Source of the DNA: RGIG5612 sp045599965
GTDB lineage: Bacteria; Bacillota; Clostridia; Lachnospirales; Lachnospiraceae
Direction of reading: 5' to 3'
Length of the DNA stretch: 52,556 nt
Assembly (NCBI GenBank): GCA_045599965.1
Contig: JAZRXA010000074.1
Span: forward strand, 1 to 52,556
Positions within the stretch are counted from its first letter, which is position 1, and each line of letters starts with the position of its first letter. Under the pieces are notes generated by a model. It worked only from the letters and a program-made list of their open reading frames with translations. It searched no databases and was not told the DNA's origin. The position numbers and the translations under genes are program-made. Below, one piece after another: positions 41,179-50,350 of this stretch.

Positions 41179-42940
41179 ACGTAATAATGAAAAGGCTGAT
41201 TTCAAATACTTAAAGCCTTTGATTAAATACTTAGGAAAAAATAGAATACAATTAATACTTGCAATCATTTTTTCTGTTTTAGGAACAGTTCTTACAATTT
41301 TAGGACCTACATATTTAAGTAAAATTACAGACCTTATTACAGAAGGTTTTACAGGTGATATTGATTTAAATGCAATTTCGAAAATTGGATTCACAATGCT
41401 TGCATTTTATGTTTCAGCATTTTTGCTTTCATATTTCCAAGGCTATTTGATGAACATAGTTACTCAAAAGACTGCCTTTGGATTAAGAAATGGCATTAGT
41501 GAAAAAATCAATGTTTTACCACTTAGATATTTTGATAATCATCTAATTGGAGATATTCTTTCTAGAGTTGTTAATGATGTAGATACTATTTCTATGACAT
41601 TGCAACAAAGTGTAGGAAACCTTTTCCATGCTGGAACACAGTTTATAGGTGTTTTGATTTTAATGTTTGCAACGAATTGGTCGTTGGCCCTTGTTGCGTT
41701 AGCTGCAGCTTTTATAGGTTTTATCTTGATGATGGTGATTATGACTCATTCACAAAAATATTTCACTGCAGTTCAAAGAGAATTAGGTTTGCTTAATGGT
41801 CATGAAGAAGAAATTTATTCAGGACATACTATTGTTAAAGCATACAACACAGAAAAATTAGAATATGAAAAATTCAAAGATATAAATGAAAGATTTAGAG
41901 ATGTAAACTGGAAAGCTCATTTCTTTGGTGGCGTTATGGGGCCTATTATGGGCTTTGCTGGTAACTTAGGTTATGTTGCTGTTTGCATTGTAGGTGCTGT
42001 AATGGTAGCTTCAGGAAATCTTTCATTCGGCGTTGTTGTTGCATTTATGGTTTATGTAAGATTATTTACTCAACCACTTCAACAATTAGGACAGGTATTT
42101 ACTCAACTTCAAAGTTGTGCAGCTGCTTCAAAGAGAGTATTTGAATTCTTTGATGAAGATGAATTACCTTATGACAATGATAGAGAAATCTTACTTCCTT
42201 ATGGAACAGCTAAAGGTGAAATTGAATTTAAGAATATTAAATTTGGTTATAGAGAAGGACGTACTATTATTAAGAATTTTTCAGCTCTTGCGAAGGCAGG
42301 AAAGAAGGTTGCTATTGTAGGTCCTACTGGTGCTGGAAAAACTACTATGGTAAATCTCCTTATGAGATTCTACGAAATTAATGAAGGAACTATTACTATT
42401 GATGGCCATGATATTAAGGATATGAGAAGAGAAGAAGTTCATGCCTTATTTGGAATGGTATTGCAAGATACATGGCTTTTCGAAGGAACGTTTAAGGATA
42501 ATATTAAATACAATAAAGAAGCAACAGATGAACAAGTAATAGAGGCTGCTAAGATGGCAGGAATTCATCACTTTATAATGACTATGCCAAAAGGCTATGA
42601 TACGATTCTTGATGAAGAATCTAATATCTCAGCTGGTCAAAAGCAACTTATTACAATTGCTCGTGCTATGGTAGAAAACGCTCCATTCTTAATTTTAGAT
42701 GAAGCAACTTCTTCTGTTGATACTCGTACTGAAGAACTTATTCAGCAAGCTATGGATAAACTTATGGCTGGTCGTACTTCATTTATTATTGCTCATAGAT
42801 TATCGACAATTAAAAATGCTGACCTAATATTAGTTATGAAGGAAGGCGATATTATTGAGCAAGGTAACCATGAAGAACTTTTAGCTAAAAATGGTTTTTA
42901 TGCAGAACTTTATAATAGTCAATTCGATCAAATAGATTAG
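41171..42940 (+). CDS. ABC exporter, half-transporter with catalytic ATP site
   Basis: A 589-residue partner of the preceding subunit: six membrane helices, Walker A GPTGAGKTT, catalytic Glu in LILDEATSSVD and switch His in IIAHRLSTI. Its signature is altered to ISAGQ. Together with the normal FSGGQ of the other subunit this gives one working and one degenerate ATP site, as in BmrCD- and TM287/288-type exporters. GAGGAGG precedes the ATG. Confidence 0.94.
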   Translation: MRRRNNEKADFKYLKPLIKYLGKNRIQLILAIIFSVLGTVLTILGPTYLSKITDLITEGFTGDIDLNAISKIGFTMLAFYVSAFLLSYFQGYLMNIVTQKTAFGLRNGISEKINVLPLRYFDNHLIGDILSRVVNDVDTISMTLQQSVGNLFHAGTQFIGVLILMFATNWSLALVALAAAFIGFILMMVIMTHSQKYFTAVQRELGLLNGHEEEIYSGHTIVKAYNTEKLEYEKFKDINERFRDVNWKAHFFGGVMGPIMGFAGNLGYVAVCIVGAVMVASGNLSFGVVVAFMVYVRLFTQPLQQLGQVFTQLQSCAAASKRVFEFFDEDELPYDNDREILLPYGTAKGEIEFKNIKFGYREGRTIIKNFSALAKAGKKVAIVGPTGAGKTTMVNLLMRFYEINEGTITIDGHDIKDMRREEVHALFGMVLQDTWLFEGTFKDNIKYNKEATDEQVIEAAKMAGIHHFIMTMPKGYDTILDEESNISAGQKQLITIARAMVENAPFLILDEATSSVDTRTEELIQQAMDKLMAGRTSFIIAHRLSTIKNADLILVMKEGDIIEQGNHEELLAKNGFYAELYNSQFDQID

Positions 42941-42960
42941 AAATCTATTAGGAGGTATGT

Positions 42961-44226
42961 ATGAGTAAATATATTAGAATTAAAAATTTAGAAATTGGAA
43001 GAGGTAGGCCTAAAACTTGCGCTATAGTTATGGGAAAAACGGAGCAAGAGATTTTAGCTTTAGGCTTAAAAGCTAATCAAGCTGATTGCGACATGATTGA
43101 GTTTAGAGCTGATGATTTCCAAAAGATTTTAGATTTTAGTGCAGCTAAAACTGTTTTAGGTAAACTTAGAAAAGCTTGCACAAAACCTATTATATTTACT
43201 TTTAGAAGAAAAGCTGAGGGCGGACATACTGATATTGACTTTGAATATTATAAGCAACTTAATTTAACTGTTGCACAAAATGGTTATGCCGAAATAGTTG
43301 ACATTGAAGCTTCGGCAGCAATGGATAATCCTGAACTTATTAATGAACTTAAACTTTCTGGAACTTATGTAATTCTTTCGAAACATGATTTTTCTAGAAC
43401 ACCTACTTTGGAAGAAATTATTCAGGATTTCTTTGAACTTCAAAGTCTTGGTGCTGATATTATTAAAGTTTCATACATGCCTCATTCTAAGAGTGATGTT
43501 ATTACTTTGATTACAGCAACAGAAAATATGACATCTTCATTTTCTAGTTGCCCAATAATCGCTATTTCAATGGGCCATTTAGGAACAGTAAGCCGTATTT
43601 TAGGTGAGTTTATTGGAAGTGCAATTACATTTGCCAGCATAGATAAGGCTAGTGCACCAGGACAACTTCCTATAGAAGGCCTTACAAACATGCTAACGAT
43701 GTTACATGACAACTCAAAAACAATTTTCCTCATTGGATTTATGGGTACAGGAAAAACTTCTGTTGCTAATGCTTTGCATCAAAAATATGGGCTTAATTAT
43801 TTAGATTTAGATGCTTACATTGAAGAAAAAGAACATATGTCTATTGCTGATATATTTGCTTATGGATCCGAAGCAGGATTTAGAGATAAAGAAACTAAAT
43901 ACTTACGACAAATAGTTAGACAAAATTATCATGTTGTTTCCTTAGGTGGCGGAATTGTCATGAAGGAAGAAAATATTGAAATTATTAAATCTAGAGGTGT
44001 TATTGTTTTACTTACTGCTTCTCTTAATACTATTATGGAAAGACTGCAAAACGATAAAACTAGACCTTTATTAGCAGCAAATCTTGATATTCAATATGTT
44101 AGCGATTTAATGAAACTAAGAGAAGATAATTATAATAGTGTTGCAGACATTGTTATTGATACAAATAGTAAAGATGTAGACCAAGTTTGTCAGGAAATTC
44201 TTGAAACATTAGGACTTACATTGTAA
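42961..44226 (+). CDS. aroDK: Fused 3-dehydroquinate dehydratase (type I) - shikimate kinase
   Basis: A 421-residue fusion. Residues about 1-245 are a type I dehydratase: DMIEFRADDF, FTFRRKAEGG, catalytic His in LSKHDFSRTP, Schiff-base Lys in DIIKVSYMP and GHLGTVSRI. Residues about 253-421 are shikimate kinase: Walker A GFMGTGKTS from 259, LDLDAYIEE, GFRDKE, SLGGGIV and the lid KTRPLL. It performs two steps of aromatic amino-acid synthesis that flank the AroE reaction. No gap or stop lies between domains. AGGAGG precedes the ATG. Confidence 0.93.
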   Translation: MSKYIRIKNLEIGRGRPKTCAIVMGKTEQEILALGLKANQADCDMIEFRADDFQKILDFSAAKTVLGKLRKACTKPIIFTFRRKAEGGHTDIDFEYYKQLNLTVAQNGYAEIVDIEASAAMDNPELINELKLSGTYVILSKHDFSRTPTLEEIIQDFFELQSLGADIIKVSYMPHSKSDVITLITATENMTSSFSSCPIIAISMGHLGTVSRILGEFIGSAITFASIDKASAPGQLPIEGLTNMLTMLHDNSKTIFLIGFMGTGKTSVANALHQKYGLNYLDLDAYIEEKEHMSIADIFAYGSEAGFRDKETKYLRQIVRQNYHVVSLGGGIVMKEENIEIIKSRGVIVLLTASLNTIMERLQNDKTRPLLAANLDIQYVSDLMKLREDNYNSVADIVIDTNSKDVDQVCQEILETLGLTL

Positions 44227-44278
44227 AATAAAAAAAAGAAAATTTAATGGTTTAGCCGTATACAAGGAGGAAATATTT

Positions 44279-44836
44279 ATGGTATCAGCTGGCGATTTTA
44301 AAAATGGACTTACAGTAGAAATTGAAGGTGATGTTTATCAAATCATTGACTTTCAACATGTTAAACCTGGTAAAGGAGCAGCTTTTGTTAGAACTAAATT
44401 AAGAAATATTATTTCTGGTGGCGTTGTTGAAAAAACTTTTAGACCTACTGAAAGATTTGAAAATGCACACATCGATAGAGCTGAAATGCAATATCTTTAT
44501 GATGATGGTGATATGTTCAATTTTATGGATACTGCTACATATGAACAAATTCAACTTAGTCATGATGATGCTGGCGATTCAATGAAGTTTGTAAAAGAAA
44601 ATGAGATGGTAAAGGTTTGTTCATATAAAGGAAAAGTATTCTCAGTTGAACCTCCTACAGCTGTTGAACTTCAAATTACAGAAACTGAACCAGGTTTCAA
44701 AGGTAATACAGCTACAGGTGCTACTAAACCAGCTATCGTTGAAACAGGCGCACAAGTTATGGTTCCTTTATTCATTGAACAGGGCGAAATGATTAAAATA
44801 GACACACGTACTGGTGAATATTTATCTAGAGCTTAA
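44279..44836 (+). CDS. efp: Translation elongation factor P
   Basis: A 185-residue, three-domain factor that relieves ribosome stalling at polyproline. The modification-site Lys is Lys32 in HVKPGKGAAF, the Bacillus-like form; the C-terminal GEYLSRA end is complete. No epmA/epmB genes are near. AAGGAGG precedes the ATG and a terminator follows. Confidence 0.96.
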   Translation: MVSAGDFKNGLTVEIEGDVYQIIDFQHVKPGKGAAFVRTKLRNIISGGVVEKTFRPTERFENAHIDRAEMQYLYDDGDMFNFMDTATYEQIQLSHDDAGDSMKFVKENEMVKVCSYKGKVFSVEPPTAVELQITETEPGFKGNTATGATKPAIVETGAQVMVPLFIEQGEMIKIDTRTGEYLSRA

Positions 44837-44860
44837 TTCTTTATATTGATTAATGATTTT

Positions 44861-44891
44861 AGACCCTAAGATTCTTAGGGTCTTTAATTTT
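44861..44891 (+). terminator. Rho-independent terminator after efp
   Basis: AGACCCTAAG (44861-44870) pairs perfectly with CTTAGGGTCT (44874-44883), with TTTAATTTT after it. It ends about 10 bases before the moeA start, so moeA expression depends on read-through or on a promoter within efp. Confidence 0.85.
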
Positions 44892-44901
44892 AGGAGATAG
44901 C

Positions 44902-46137
44902 ATGAATAATAAAATGAAACCGGCAATATATTTGCCAACTGTAAAAGAAGCATTAGATTTAATTAATGAGAGTTTTAGTTTTGAACTAGAAGCTGAAGTA
45001 ATTGATATTTATAAAGCCGAAGGTCGTATATTAGCTGAGGATGTTTTCGCAAACAATTTTGTTCCATCTTTTAATAGGTCTGCTATGGATGGATATAGTG
45101 TTTTTGCTGATGATGTTATTAAAGCTAGTAAAGAAAATCCTGTTAAGCTTAAACTTTGTGGAGAGGTTTTAATGGGGGAAACTAAAGAAGAACCTTTAGA
45201 ACACGGAACATGCGTTTATACTCCTACAGGGGCTTTCGTGCCAGATGGAACACAAAGCGTTGTGATGGTTGAAGATACAAATAAGAATGAAGATGGTACT
45301 ATAAGTATTTTTAAGTCTATAGAAAAAGGCAAAAATGTAACACTTAAAGGTGATGATGTATTTCCAGGCAAAAAGGTTTTCGCAAAAGGAAGAAAATTAA
45401 ATATTTCTGATATTGGTGCTTTTGCTGCAATGGGAATAACTAAGATTAGTGTTAATAAAAAACCTATAGTTGCTATTTTAAGTACAGGTGATGAACTTGT
45501 AGATATAAATGAAGTTCCGCTGGAAGGCCAAATTAGAGATGTTAATTCAACTACTTTAGCTCTTTGTATTAATCAAAATGGTGGAATAGCTAAAAATTAT
45601 GGAATTATAAAAGATGAAGAAGAGGTTCTTCTTGATACAGTTAAAAAAGCTGTAAAAGAGAGCGATATGATTTTAATTTCTGGCGGAAGCAGCATGGGTG
45701 AAAAAGATGCAACAGAAAAAATAGTAGAAACTTTAGGTGAACTTATTTTACATGGAATTAGAATGAAACCAGGCAAGCCTACTATTATTGGTAAAATTAA
45801 TAATAAACCTGTATTTGGAGTTCCTGGACACCCTGTGTCAGCCTTTTTCGTTACAAGAGTTTTTGTTAAAAGAGTTTTAGAAAAAATGATTGGCCAGGGT
45901 AGTGATCAAAGGATTGTTGAAGCAATATTGACTGATGATGTCAAAGTTAATAAAGAAAGAACTGTATTTAACTTTGCTAAATTATATAAAAAAGACAATG
46001 ATTTATTTTATTGCGAGCCAATGAAGGCTCAGTCAGGTCTTATTACAAGTATGGCTGGGTGTGATGGATTTTTTGAAGTAAATCATAATGGGGACGATTT
46101 TAAGGCTGGTGATAAAATTTTCGTCAATATAATTTAA
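44902..46137 (+). CDS. moeA: Molybdopterin molybdotransferase (MoeA-like)
   Basis: A 411-residue enzyme that inserts molybdate or tungstate into adenylated molybdopterin. Seen: FNRSAMDGYSVFADD, PTGAFVPDGTQSVVMVED, LSTGDELVD, DVNSTTLAL, ISGGSSMGEKD and PGHPVSAFF. All MoeA domains are present. Just downstream lies an aldehyde:ferredoxin oxidoreductase that would use the cofactor, so the metal is probably tungsten. Other cofactor genes (moaA, moaC, moaE, mogA) are not in the window. Confidence 0.93.
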   Translation: MNNKMKPAIYLPTVKEALDLINESFSFELEAEVIDIYKAEGRILAEDVFANNFVPSFNRSAMDGYSVFADDVIKASKENPVKLKLCGEVLMGETKEEPLEHGTCVYTPTGAFVPDGTQSVVMVEDTNKNEDGTISIFKSIEKGKNVTLKGDDVFPGKKVFAKGRKLNISDIGAFAAMGITKISVNKKPIVAILSTGDELVDINEVPLEGQIRDVNSTTLALCINQNGGIAKNYGIIKDEEEVLLDTVKKAVKESDMILISGGSSMGEKDATEKIVETLGELILHGIRMKPGKPTIIGKINNKPVFGVPGHPVSAFFVTRVFVKRVLEKMIGQGSDQRIVEAILTDDVKVNKERTVFNFAKLYKKDNDLFYCEPMKAQSGLITSMAGCDGFFEVNHNGDDFKAGDKIFVNII

Positions 46138-46176
46138 ATATTTATTGATTTTTGTTATATTTTTTCAATTTTATAA

Positions 46177-46206
46177 TTGATTTTTAGCCGTTAATTGTAT
46201 TATTAT
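46177..46206 (+). promoter_or_regulatory. Possible promoter and operator of the AOR operon
   Basis: TTGATT (46177-46182), 18 bases, TATTAT (46201-46206). A palindrome TCAATT-TTAT-AATTGA (46165-46180) overlaps the -35 and could bind a regulator. No terminator is seen between moeA and this site. Confidence 0.45.
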
Positions 46207-46251
46207 AAATACATAAATCTTATATATTTTAAGAAAGATATAGGTGAAAAT

Positions 46252-48183
46252 ATGGGTACTATTTATGGTGGTTATATGGGTAAAGTTGTTCTTGTAAACT
46301 TATCTACACAAGAAGTATCTTTATATCCATGGAATGACAGAGAAAGAGAACTCTTCATTGGTGGAAAAACCATGGCTGATAAGATTCTTTATGATAATCT
46401 TAACGGTTCTGAAAAAGCTTTCTCTGAAGAAAATCTTGTAGTAATTTCAACCGGTCCTCTTACCGGAACAGGCGCACCATCATCTGGACGTTTTAACATC
46501 TCAGGTATTTCTCCACAGACAGGTCATATCGGCACATCTAATTGTGGTGGTTCTTTTGGTTATTTCCTTAAGAAGGCTGGCCTAGATGCAATTGTTATTA
46601 AAGGCAAAGCTAAAGAGCATACTTGGATTGAAATTAATAATGGCGAGTTTATCTTCCATAATGCTGACGAAGATGAACTTTGGGGTCTTAATACGACACC
46701 AGCACAAGAAAAATTAACTGAATTAATGGAAGAAAAATGGGGCGGTAAACGTCAGCATGGTAGATTAGTTATCGGACCTGCTGGTGAAAATCTCGTCCTT
46801 TATTCTGCTGTTGTTTCTGACGAAAGAGCCGGTGGACGTACAGGAATGGGAGCTAATCTTGGATGGAAAAATCTTAAAGGTATTGTTGCTTATGGTAACC
46901 ATACTTTCAATATTAAGGATCCAGAAAAGAATACAAAACATAATGAAAAATGGTTTAACATTTTAAGAAATCATCCTCTTACAGGAAATCAACTCCCTCG
47001 TTTAGGAACTGCTGGATTAGTAAGTTCTATGCAGATGAGAAGCATGCTTTCTACTAAGAACTATAATTATGGCAAGTATGATGATTTTGAAATGGTTAAT
47101 GGTGAATGTCTTGCTGAAGAATACAACATCATTAATAAAGGTTGCCTTACATGTCCAATTAAATGTGCTAGAACTGTTAATGTTAAAGGTAATGAAGTTA
47201 AAGGACCTGAGTTAGAAATTTTAGGTCTTTTAGGCGGTGGCGTATTAAATAATAATATGCAAAAAATCTTAGATTGGAATAATGAAATGGACGAGCTTGG
47301 ACTCGATGGTATTTCTTGTTCATCTACTATAGCTTATGCTATGGAAGCTAATGAAAAGGGTCTTTGGGATAACGGCCTTGAATTTGGCAAAATCGATAAC
47401 ATATCACAAACAATTGAAGATATTGCTTATAGACGTGGTGTTGGCGATGAACTTGCAAACGGAAGCAAAAAATGTGCTGAGAAATATGGCGGACTTGAGT
47501 TTGCTATTCAATCAAAAGGTTTAGAACTGGCGGCATATGAACCTAGAAGAGCTGTTGGTCAAGGTCTTGGCTATGCGGTATCTAATAGAGGTGGTTGTCA
47601 CTTAAATGGTGGTTATCTTGTTATTGTTGAAGGTCTAGGTTTGTTTACTAATCCACTTACTAGACATGCTAAACCAGACTTTACTATGTTATTCCAAGAC
47701 TTAATGGAAATGATTAGTGCTTCGGGACAATGCTTATTTACATCTTATGCATTCTTCCCAGGATTTTTAATTACTAGACCTAACGGATTGGTAACAAGAA
47801 TATTTAACTTTGCTATTCCATTTATTGGTGGAGTTTTAAGGGTTATGAATAAATTCCCAACTGCACTCGCATTACATCTTCCAATTTTCCCACATACTAA
47901 GTCATTTGTTTATGCACTTGGTATGCCTATGAATTTTGGAAAATATTTGCGTTGTGGTGAAAGAGGATACACTCTTGAGCGTGCTCTTGATTGTAAGTTT
48001 GGCGTTAGTGCTAAAGATGATACTTTGCCAGCAAGACTTACAGATGTACCACAAGATCCAGCTAATCCAAATACAAGAGTACCTCTTGAGCCTATGAAGA
48101 AAGTATATTATAAGGCTAGAGGTTGGGATAAGAATGGTGTTCCAACAGATAAGACATTACGTAAGTTAAATATTATTGCTTAA
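46252..48183 (+). CDS. aor: Aldehyde:ferredoxin oxidoreductase (tungsten enzyme family)
   Basis: A 643-residue AOR-family enzyme that interconverts aldehydes and carboxylic acids with ferredoxin. The 4Fe-4S ligands are Cys298, Cys301 and Cys305 in CLTCPIKC and Cys494 in SASGQCLF. N-terminal GYMGKVVLVNLS, SSGRFNISGISPQTG, RAGGRTGMGANLG and C-terminal KDDTLPARL are typical. I start at ATG 46252 after AGGTG; a TTG frame from 46195 is unlikely. Downstream are a MoaD-like protein and a ferredoxin-alcohol dehydrogenase fusion. The enzyme may take up aldehydes or reduce acids made in fermentation. Confidence 0.93.
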   Translation: MGTIYGGYMGKVVLVNLSTQEVSLYPWNDRERELFIGGKTMADKILYDNLNGSEKAFSEENLVVISTGPLTGTGAPSSGRFNISGISPQTGHIGTSNCGGSFGYFLKKAGLDAIVIKGKAKEHTWIEINNGEFIFHNADEDELWGLNTTPAQEKLTELMEEKWGGKRQHGRLVIGPAGENLVLYSAVVSDERAGGRTGMGANLGWKNLKGIVAYGNHTFNIKDPEKNTKHNEKWFNILRNHPLTGNQLPRLGTAGLVSSMQMRSMLSTKNYNYGKYDDFEMVNGECLAEEYNIINKGCLTCPIKCARTVNVKGNEVKGPELEILGLLGGGVLNNNMQKILDWNNEMDELGLDGISCSSTIAYAMEANEKGLWDNGLEFGKIDNISQTIEDIAYRRGVGDELANGSKKCAEKYGGLEFAIQSKGLELAAYEPRRAVGQGLGYAVSNRGGCHLNGGYLVIVEGLGLFTNPLTRHAKPDFTMLFQDLMEMISASGQCLFTSYAFFPGFLITRPNGLVTRIFNFAIPFIGGVLRVMNKFPTALALHLPIFPHTKSFVYALGMPMNFGKYLRCGERGYTLERALDCKFGVSAKDDTLPARLTDVPQDPANPNTRVPLEPMKKVYYKARGWDKNGVPTDKTLRKLNIIA

Positions 48184-48204
48184 TTCAAATTAAAGGAGTT
48201 TGTT

Positions 48205-48462
48205 ATGATAAAAGTTAAATTACTAGGTCTTTTCAGATTGGATACTGGAATAAAAGAAATGGAAGTTTCTGATGTAAAAAGCGTTAAAGAGCTTTATCCA
48301 TTACTTTTACAAGAAGCTAAAAAAGTAAATCCAACTACAACAATAACTTCAAAAGATATTGATGGATGTATTGTTTTAGTTAATGGTGTTCAAAGTAAAA
48401 AGACTACAAAAATAAAAGATGGTGATGAAGTATATCTTATGTCACCTGTTTGTGGAGGTTGA
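48205..48462 (+). CDS. MoaD/ThiS-family sulfur carrier
   Basis: An 85-residue beta-grasp protein ending VYLMSPVCGG, so it has the C-terminal Gly-Gly that is thiocarboxylated in MoaD and ThiS. DGCIVLVNGVQSKKTTKIKDGDEV is the usual core. It sits between the AOR gene and the ferredoxin-ADH gene. Such small carriers often accompany AOR genes, probably for pterin cofactor sulfur. AAGGAG precedes the ATG; the stop is one base before the next ATG. Confidence 0.88.
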   Translation: MIKVKLLGLFRLDTGIKEMEVSDVKSVKELYPLLLQEAKKVNPTTTITSKDIDGCIVLVNGVQSKKTTKIKDGDEVYLMSPVCGG

Positions 48463-48463
48463 T

Positions 48464-50125
48464 ATGGCATATACAATTACTGATGCTTGCAAAGGATGTA
48501 CACTTTGCGCAAAAAATTGTCCAGTAAACGCTATTAGTGGAGAATTAAAAGAAAAACATGAAATTAATCCAGATGTTTGTATAAGCTGTGGGCTTTGCTC
48601 AAAGCTTTGTAACATGAACGCTATTTTAGATGATGAAGGAAATCCAACACAAAAGGTTAAAAAAGAGGATTGGAAACATCCTGAAGTTAATAGGGGTGTT
48701 TGTGCTGGATGTTCAGTATGTATTCGCAATTGTCCTAAAAATTGTCTTGAACTTACTAAACCTAAAAGAAAAGGCGATATTAGAACTTATGCTTACCTTG
48801 CTTATGCTGAGGAATGTATTGGATGTGGACTTTGCGAAAAGGCTTGCCCTGTAGAGGCGATTAAATTAGTTAAACAAGGTGAAAGACCTTATTTTGTTTC
48901 AAATAATATTGGAGGTATTAAAGAGATGATTTCTAAAATTTATTGCAAAATCTTCCAGGCTGTAATGAAGATTGCAAACTATTTCCTTGGATATCGTATG
49001 CCTGAATATATTTCAGGACCAGGAAGTATTGAAAAGTTGCCTGGACTTATGAAAGCAAAGGGTGCTAATAATGCTTTAGTAGTTACAGATAGTAACTTAG
49101 TAAAACTTGGCATCATGGATCCAATGCTTAAAGCTTTAGACGATGCTGGACTTAATTATTCAGTATTTAGTGACTTAGCTGTTAACCCAACTACAAAGAA
49201 CGTAGAAGAAGGTTATAAAGTTTATGTTGCTAACAATTGCGAATGCATAGTAGCTTTTGGTGGCGGCGCTCCTATGGATTGTGCTAAAGGTATTGGCGCA
49301 AAGACTTGCCATCCAAAGAAAACTGCTACAGATATGCAAGGCTTATTAAAGGTTGGTAAAAAACTTCCTTTATTCTTTGCAATTCCTACAACATCTGGTA
49401 CAGGTTCAGAAACAACTTTAGCAGCTGTTATTACTGATGATGAAACTCATCACAAAGCTTCTATTAACGATCCTCATATCATTCCAAATTATGCTATTTT
49501 GGATCCTACACTTACAAAGGGACTTCCTCCTAAAGTTACATCAACAACAGGTATGGATGCACTTTGTCATGCTGTTGAAGCTTACACAAATAAGACATAC
49601 AACACACCTCTTGAAGATCATCTTGCAAAAGACGCGGTTCGTCTTATTCACAATAGTTTACTTAAAGCATACCAAGATGGCTCAGACCTTAAAGCTCGTG
49701 AAGATATGCAACTTGCAGCTTTCTACGCTGGAAGAGCTTTCACACGTGGTTGCGTAGGTTATGTTCATGCTTGTGGACATACACTTGGCGGTCTTTATGG
49801 AGTTCCTCATGGTCTTGCTATGAGCGTTATTCTTCCTCATGTTATGCGTCAATTTGGACCAGCTGTTTATTCAAGACTTGCTGACCTTGCTGATGTATGC
49901 TGCATGGACGGAAACGATGATAAAGAAAAAGCTTTGAACTTCATCGCATGGATGGAAGATCTTAATAAACAAATGGATATTCCAACTGGCTTTGATTGCA
50001 TCAAAGAAGAAGACATTCCACAAATTATTAAATGGGCTAATGCTGAGTCAAATCCTCTTTACCCAACACCTGTTAAATGGGGCAAGAAAGATTTCGAACA
50101 ACTTATTGCATCTATCAGAGAATAA
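48464..50125 (+). CDS. Polyferredoxin - iron-containing alcohol dehydrogenase fusion
   Basis: A 553-residue fusion. Residues 1-about 135 hold four CxxCxxCxxxC motifs starting at Cys9, Cys39, Cys80 and Cys118, enough for four 4Fe-4S clusters. From about 155 comes an amphipathic helix (ISKIYCKIFQAVMKIANYF), then a group III iron-dependent alcohol dehydrogenase: GGGAPMDCAKG, TTSGTGSETT and metal ligands Asp365, His369, His435 and His449. The ATG at 48464 has GGAGG upstream and starts one base after the moaD stop; an earlier in-frame start lies inside that gene. The fusion could pass ferredoxin electrons between AOR and the dehydrogenase. Codon use and frame are continuous across the junction. 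Confidence 0.93.
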   Translation: MAYTITDACKGCTLCAKNCPVNAISGELKEKHEINPDVCISCGLCSKLCNMNAILDDEGNPTQKVKKEDWKHPEVNRGVCAGCSVCIRNCPKNCLELTKPKRKGDIRTYAYLAYAEECIGCGLCEKACPVEAIKLVKQGERPYFVSNNIGGIKEMISKIYCKIFQAVMKIANYFLGYRMPEYISGPGSIEKLPGLMKAKGANNALVVTDSNLVKLGIMDPMLKALDDAGLNYSVFSDLAVNPTTKNVEEGYKVYVANNCECIVAFGGGAPMDCAKGIGAKTCHPKKTATDMQGLLKVGKKLPLFFAIPTTSGTGSETTLAAVITDDETHHKASINDPHIIPNYAILDPTLTKGLPPKVTSTTGMDALCHAVEAYTNKTYNTPLEDHLAKDAVRLIHNSLLKAYQDGSDLKAREDMQLAAFYAGRAFTRGCVGYVHACGHTLGGLYGVPHGLAMSVILPHVMRQFGPAVYSRLADLADVCCMDGNDDKEKALNFIAWMEDLNKQMDIPTGFDCIKEEDIPQIIKWANAESNPLYPTPVKWGKKDFEQLIASIRE

Positions 50126-50161
50126 TTTAATAGTTTTGTAATAATGTAAACATTGACGTAG

Positions 50162-50205
50162 GAAATCTTGCTAGAGTAAAATTTCTCTAGCAGGATTTCT
50201 TTTTT
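50162..50205 (+). terminator. Rho-independent terminator of the AOR operon
   Basis: A 15-bp stem (GAAATC...GCTAGAG with CTCTAGC...GATTTC, 50162-50176 with 50185-50199, one T-G pair) and a T-run (50200-50205). Confidence 0.92.
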
Positions 50206-50294
50206 ATATAAAGTCCTAAAGCAATTCTAAGCTTAACTTTATATAATTTATATCTTCATTCGAAGAACAAATCCCAAATTTTTATTTTTAATTA

Positions 50295-50336
50295 GGCCAT
50301 AGGCTTTGTTCGCGTACTTTTCGGCAAAGCATGGCC
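50295..50336 (+). promoter_or_regulatory. Leader hairpin just upstream of the DUF5688 gene
   Basis: GGCCAT (50295-50300) pairs with ATGGCC (50331-50336) and GCTTTG (50303-50308) with CAAAGC (50325-50330), with an AG bulge and a 16-base loop. The ribosome binding site GGAAAGG begins at the base of the stem. It may control translation. The rest of 50206-50294 is AT-rich, with a TATAAT at 50242-50247 but no clear -35. Confidence 0.6.
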
Positions 50337-50350
50337 GGAAAGGACATTTA

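Noticed and set aside
46195..46251. TTG start for the AOR gene
   Set aside because: The extra residues are not AOR-like and lie in the promoter region; ATG 46252 has AGGTG upstream.
50153..50182. Promoter TTGACG-N18-TAAAAT
   Set aside because: It overlaps the strong AOR operon terminator and would start transcription inside that hairpin; probably chance.
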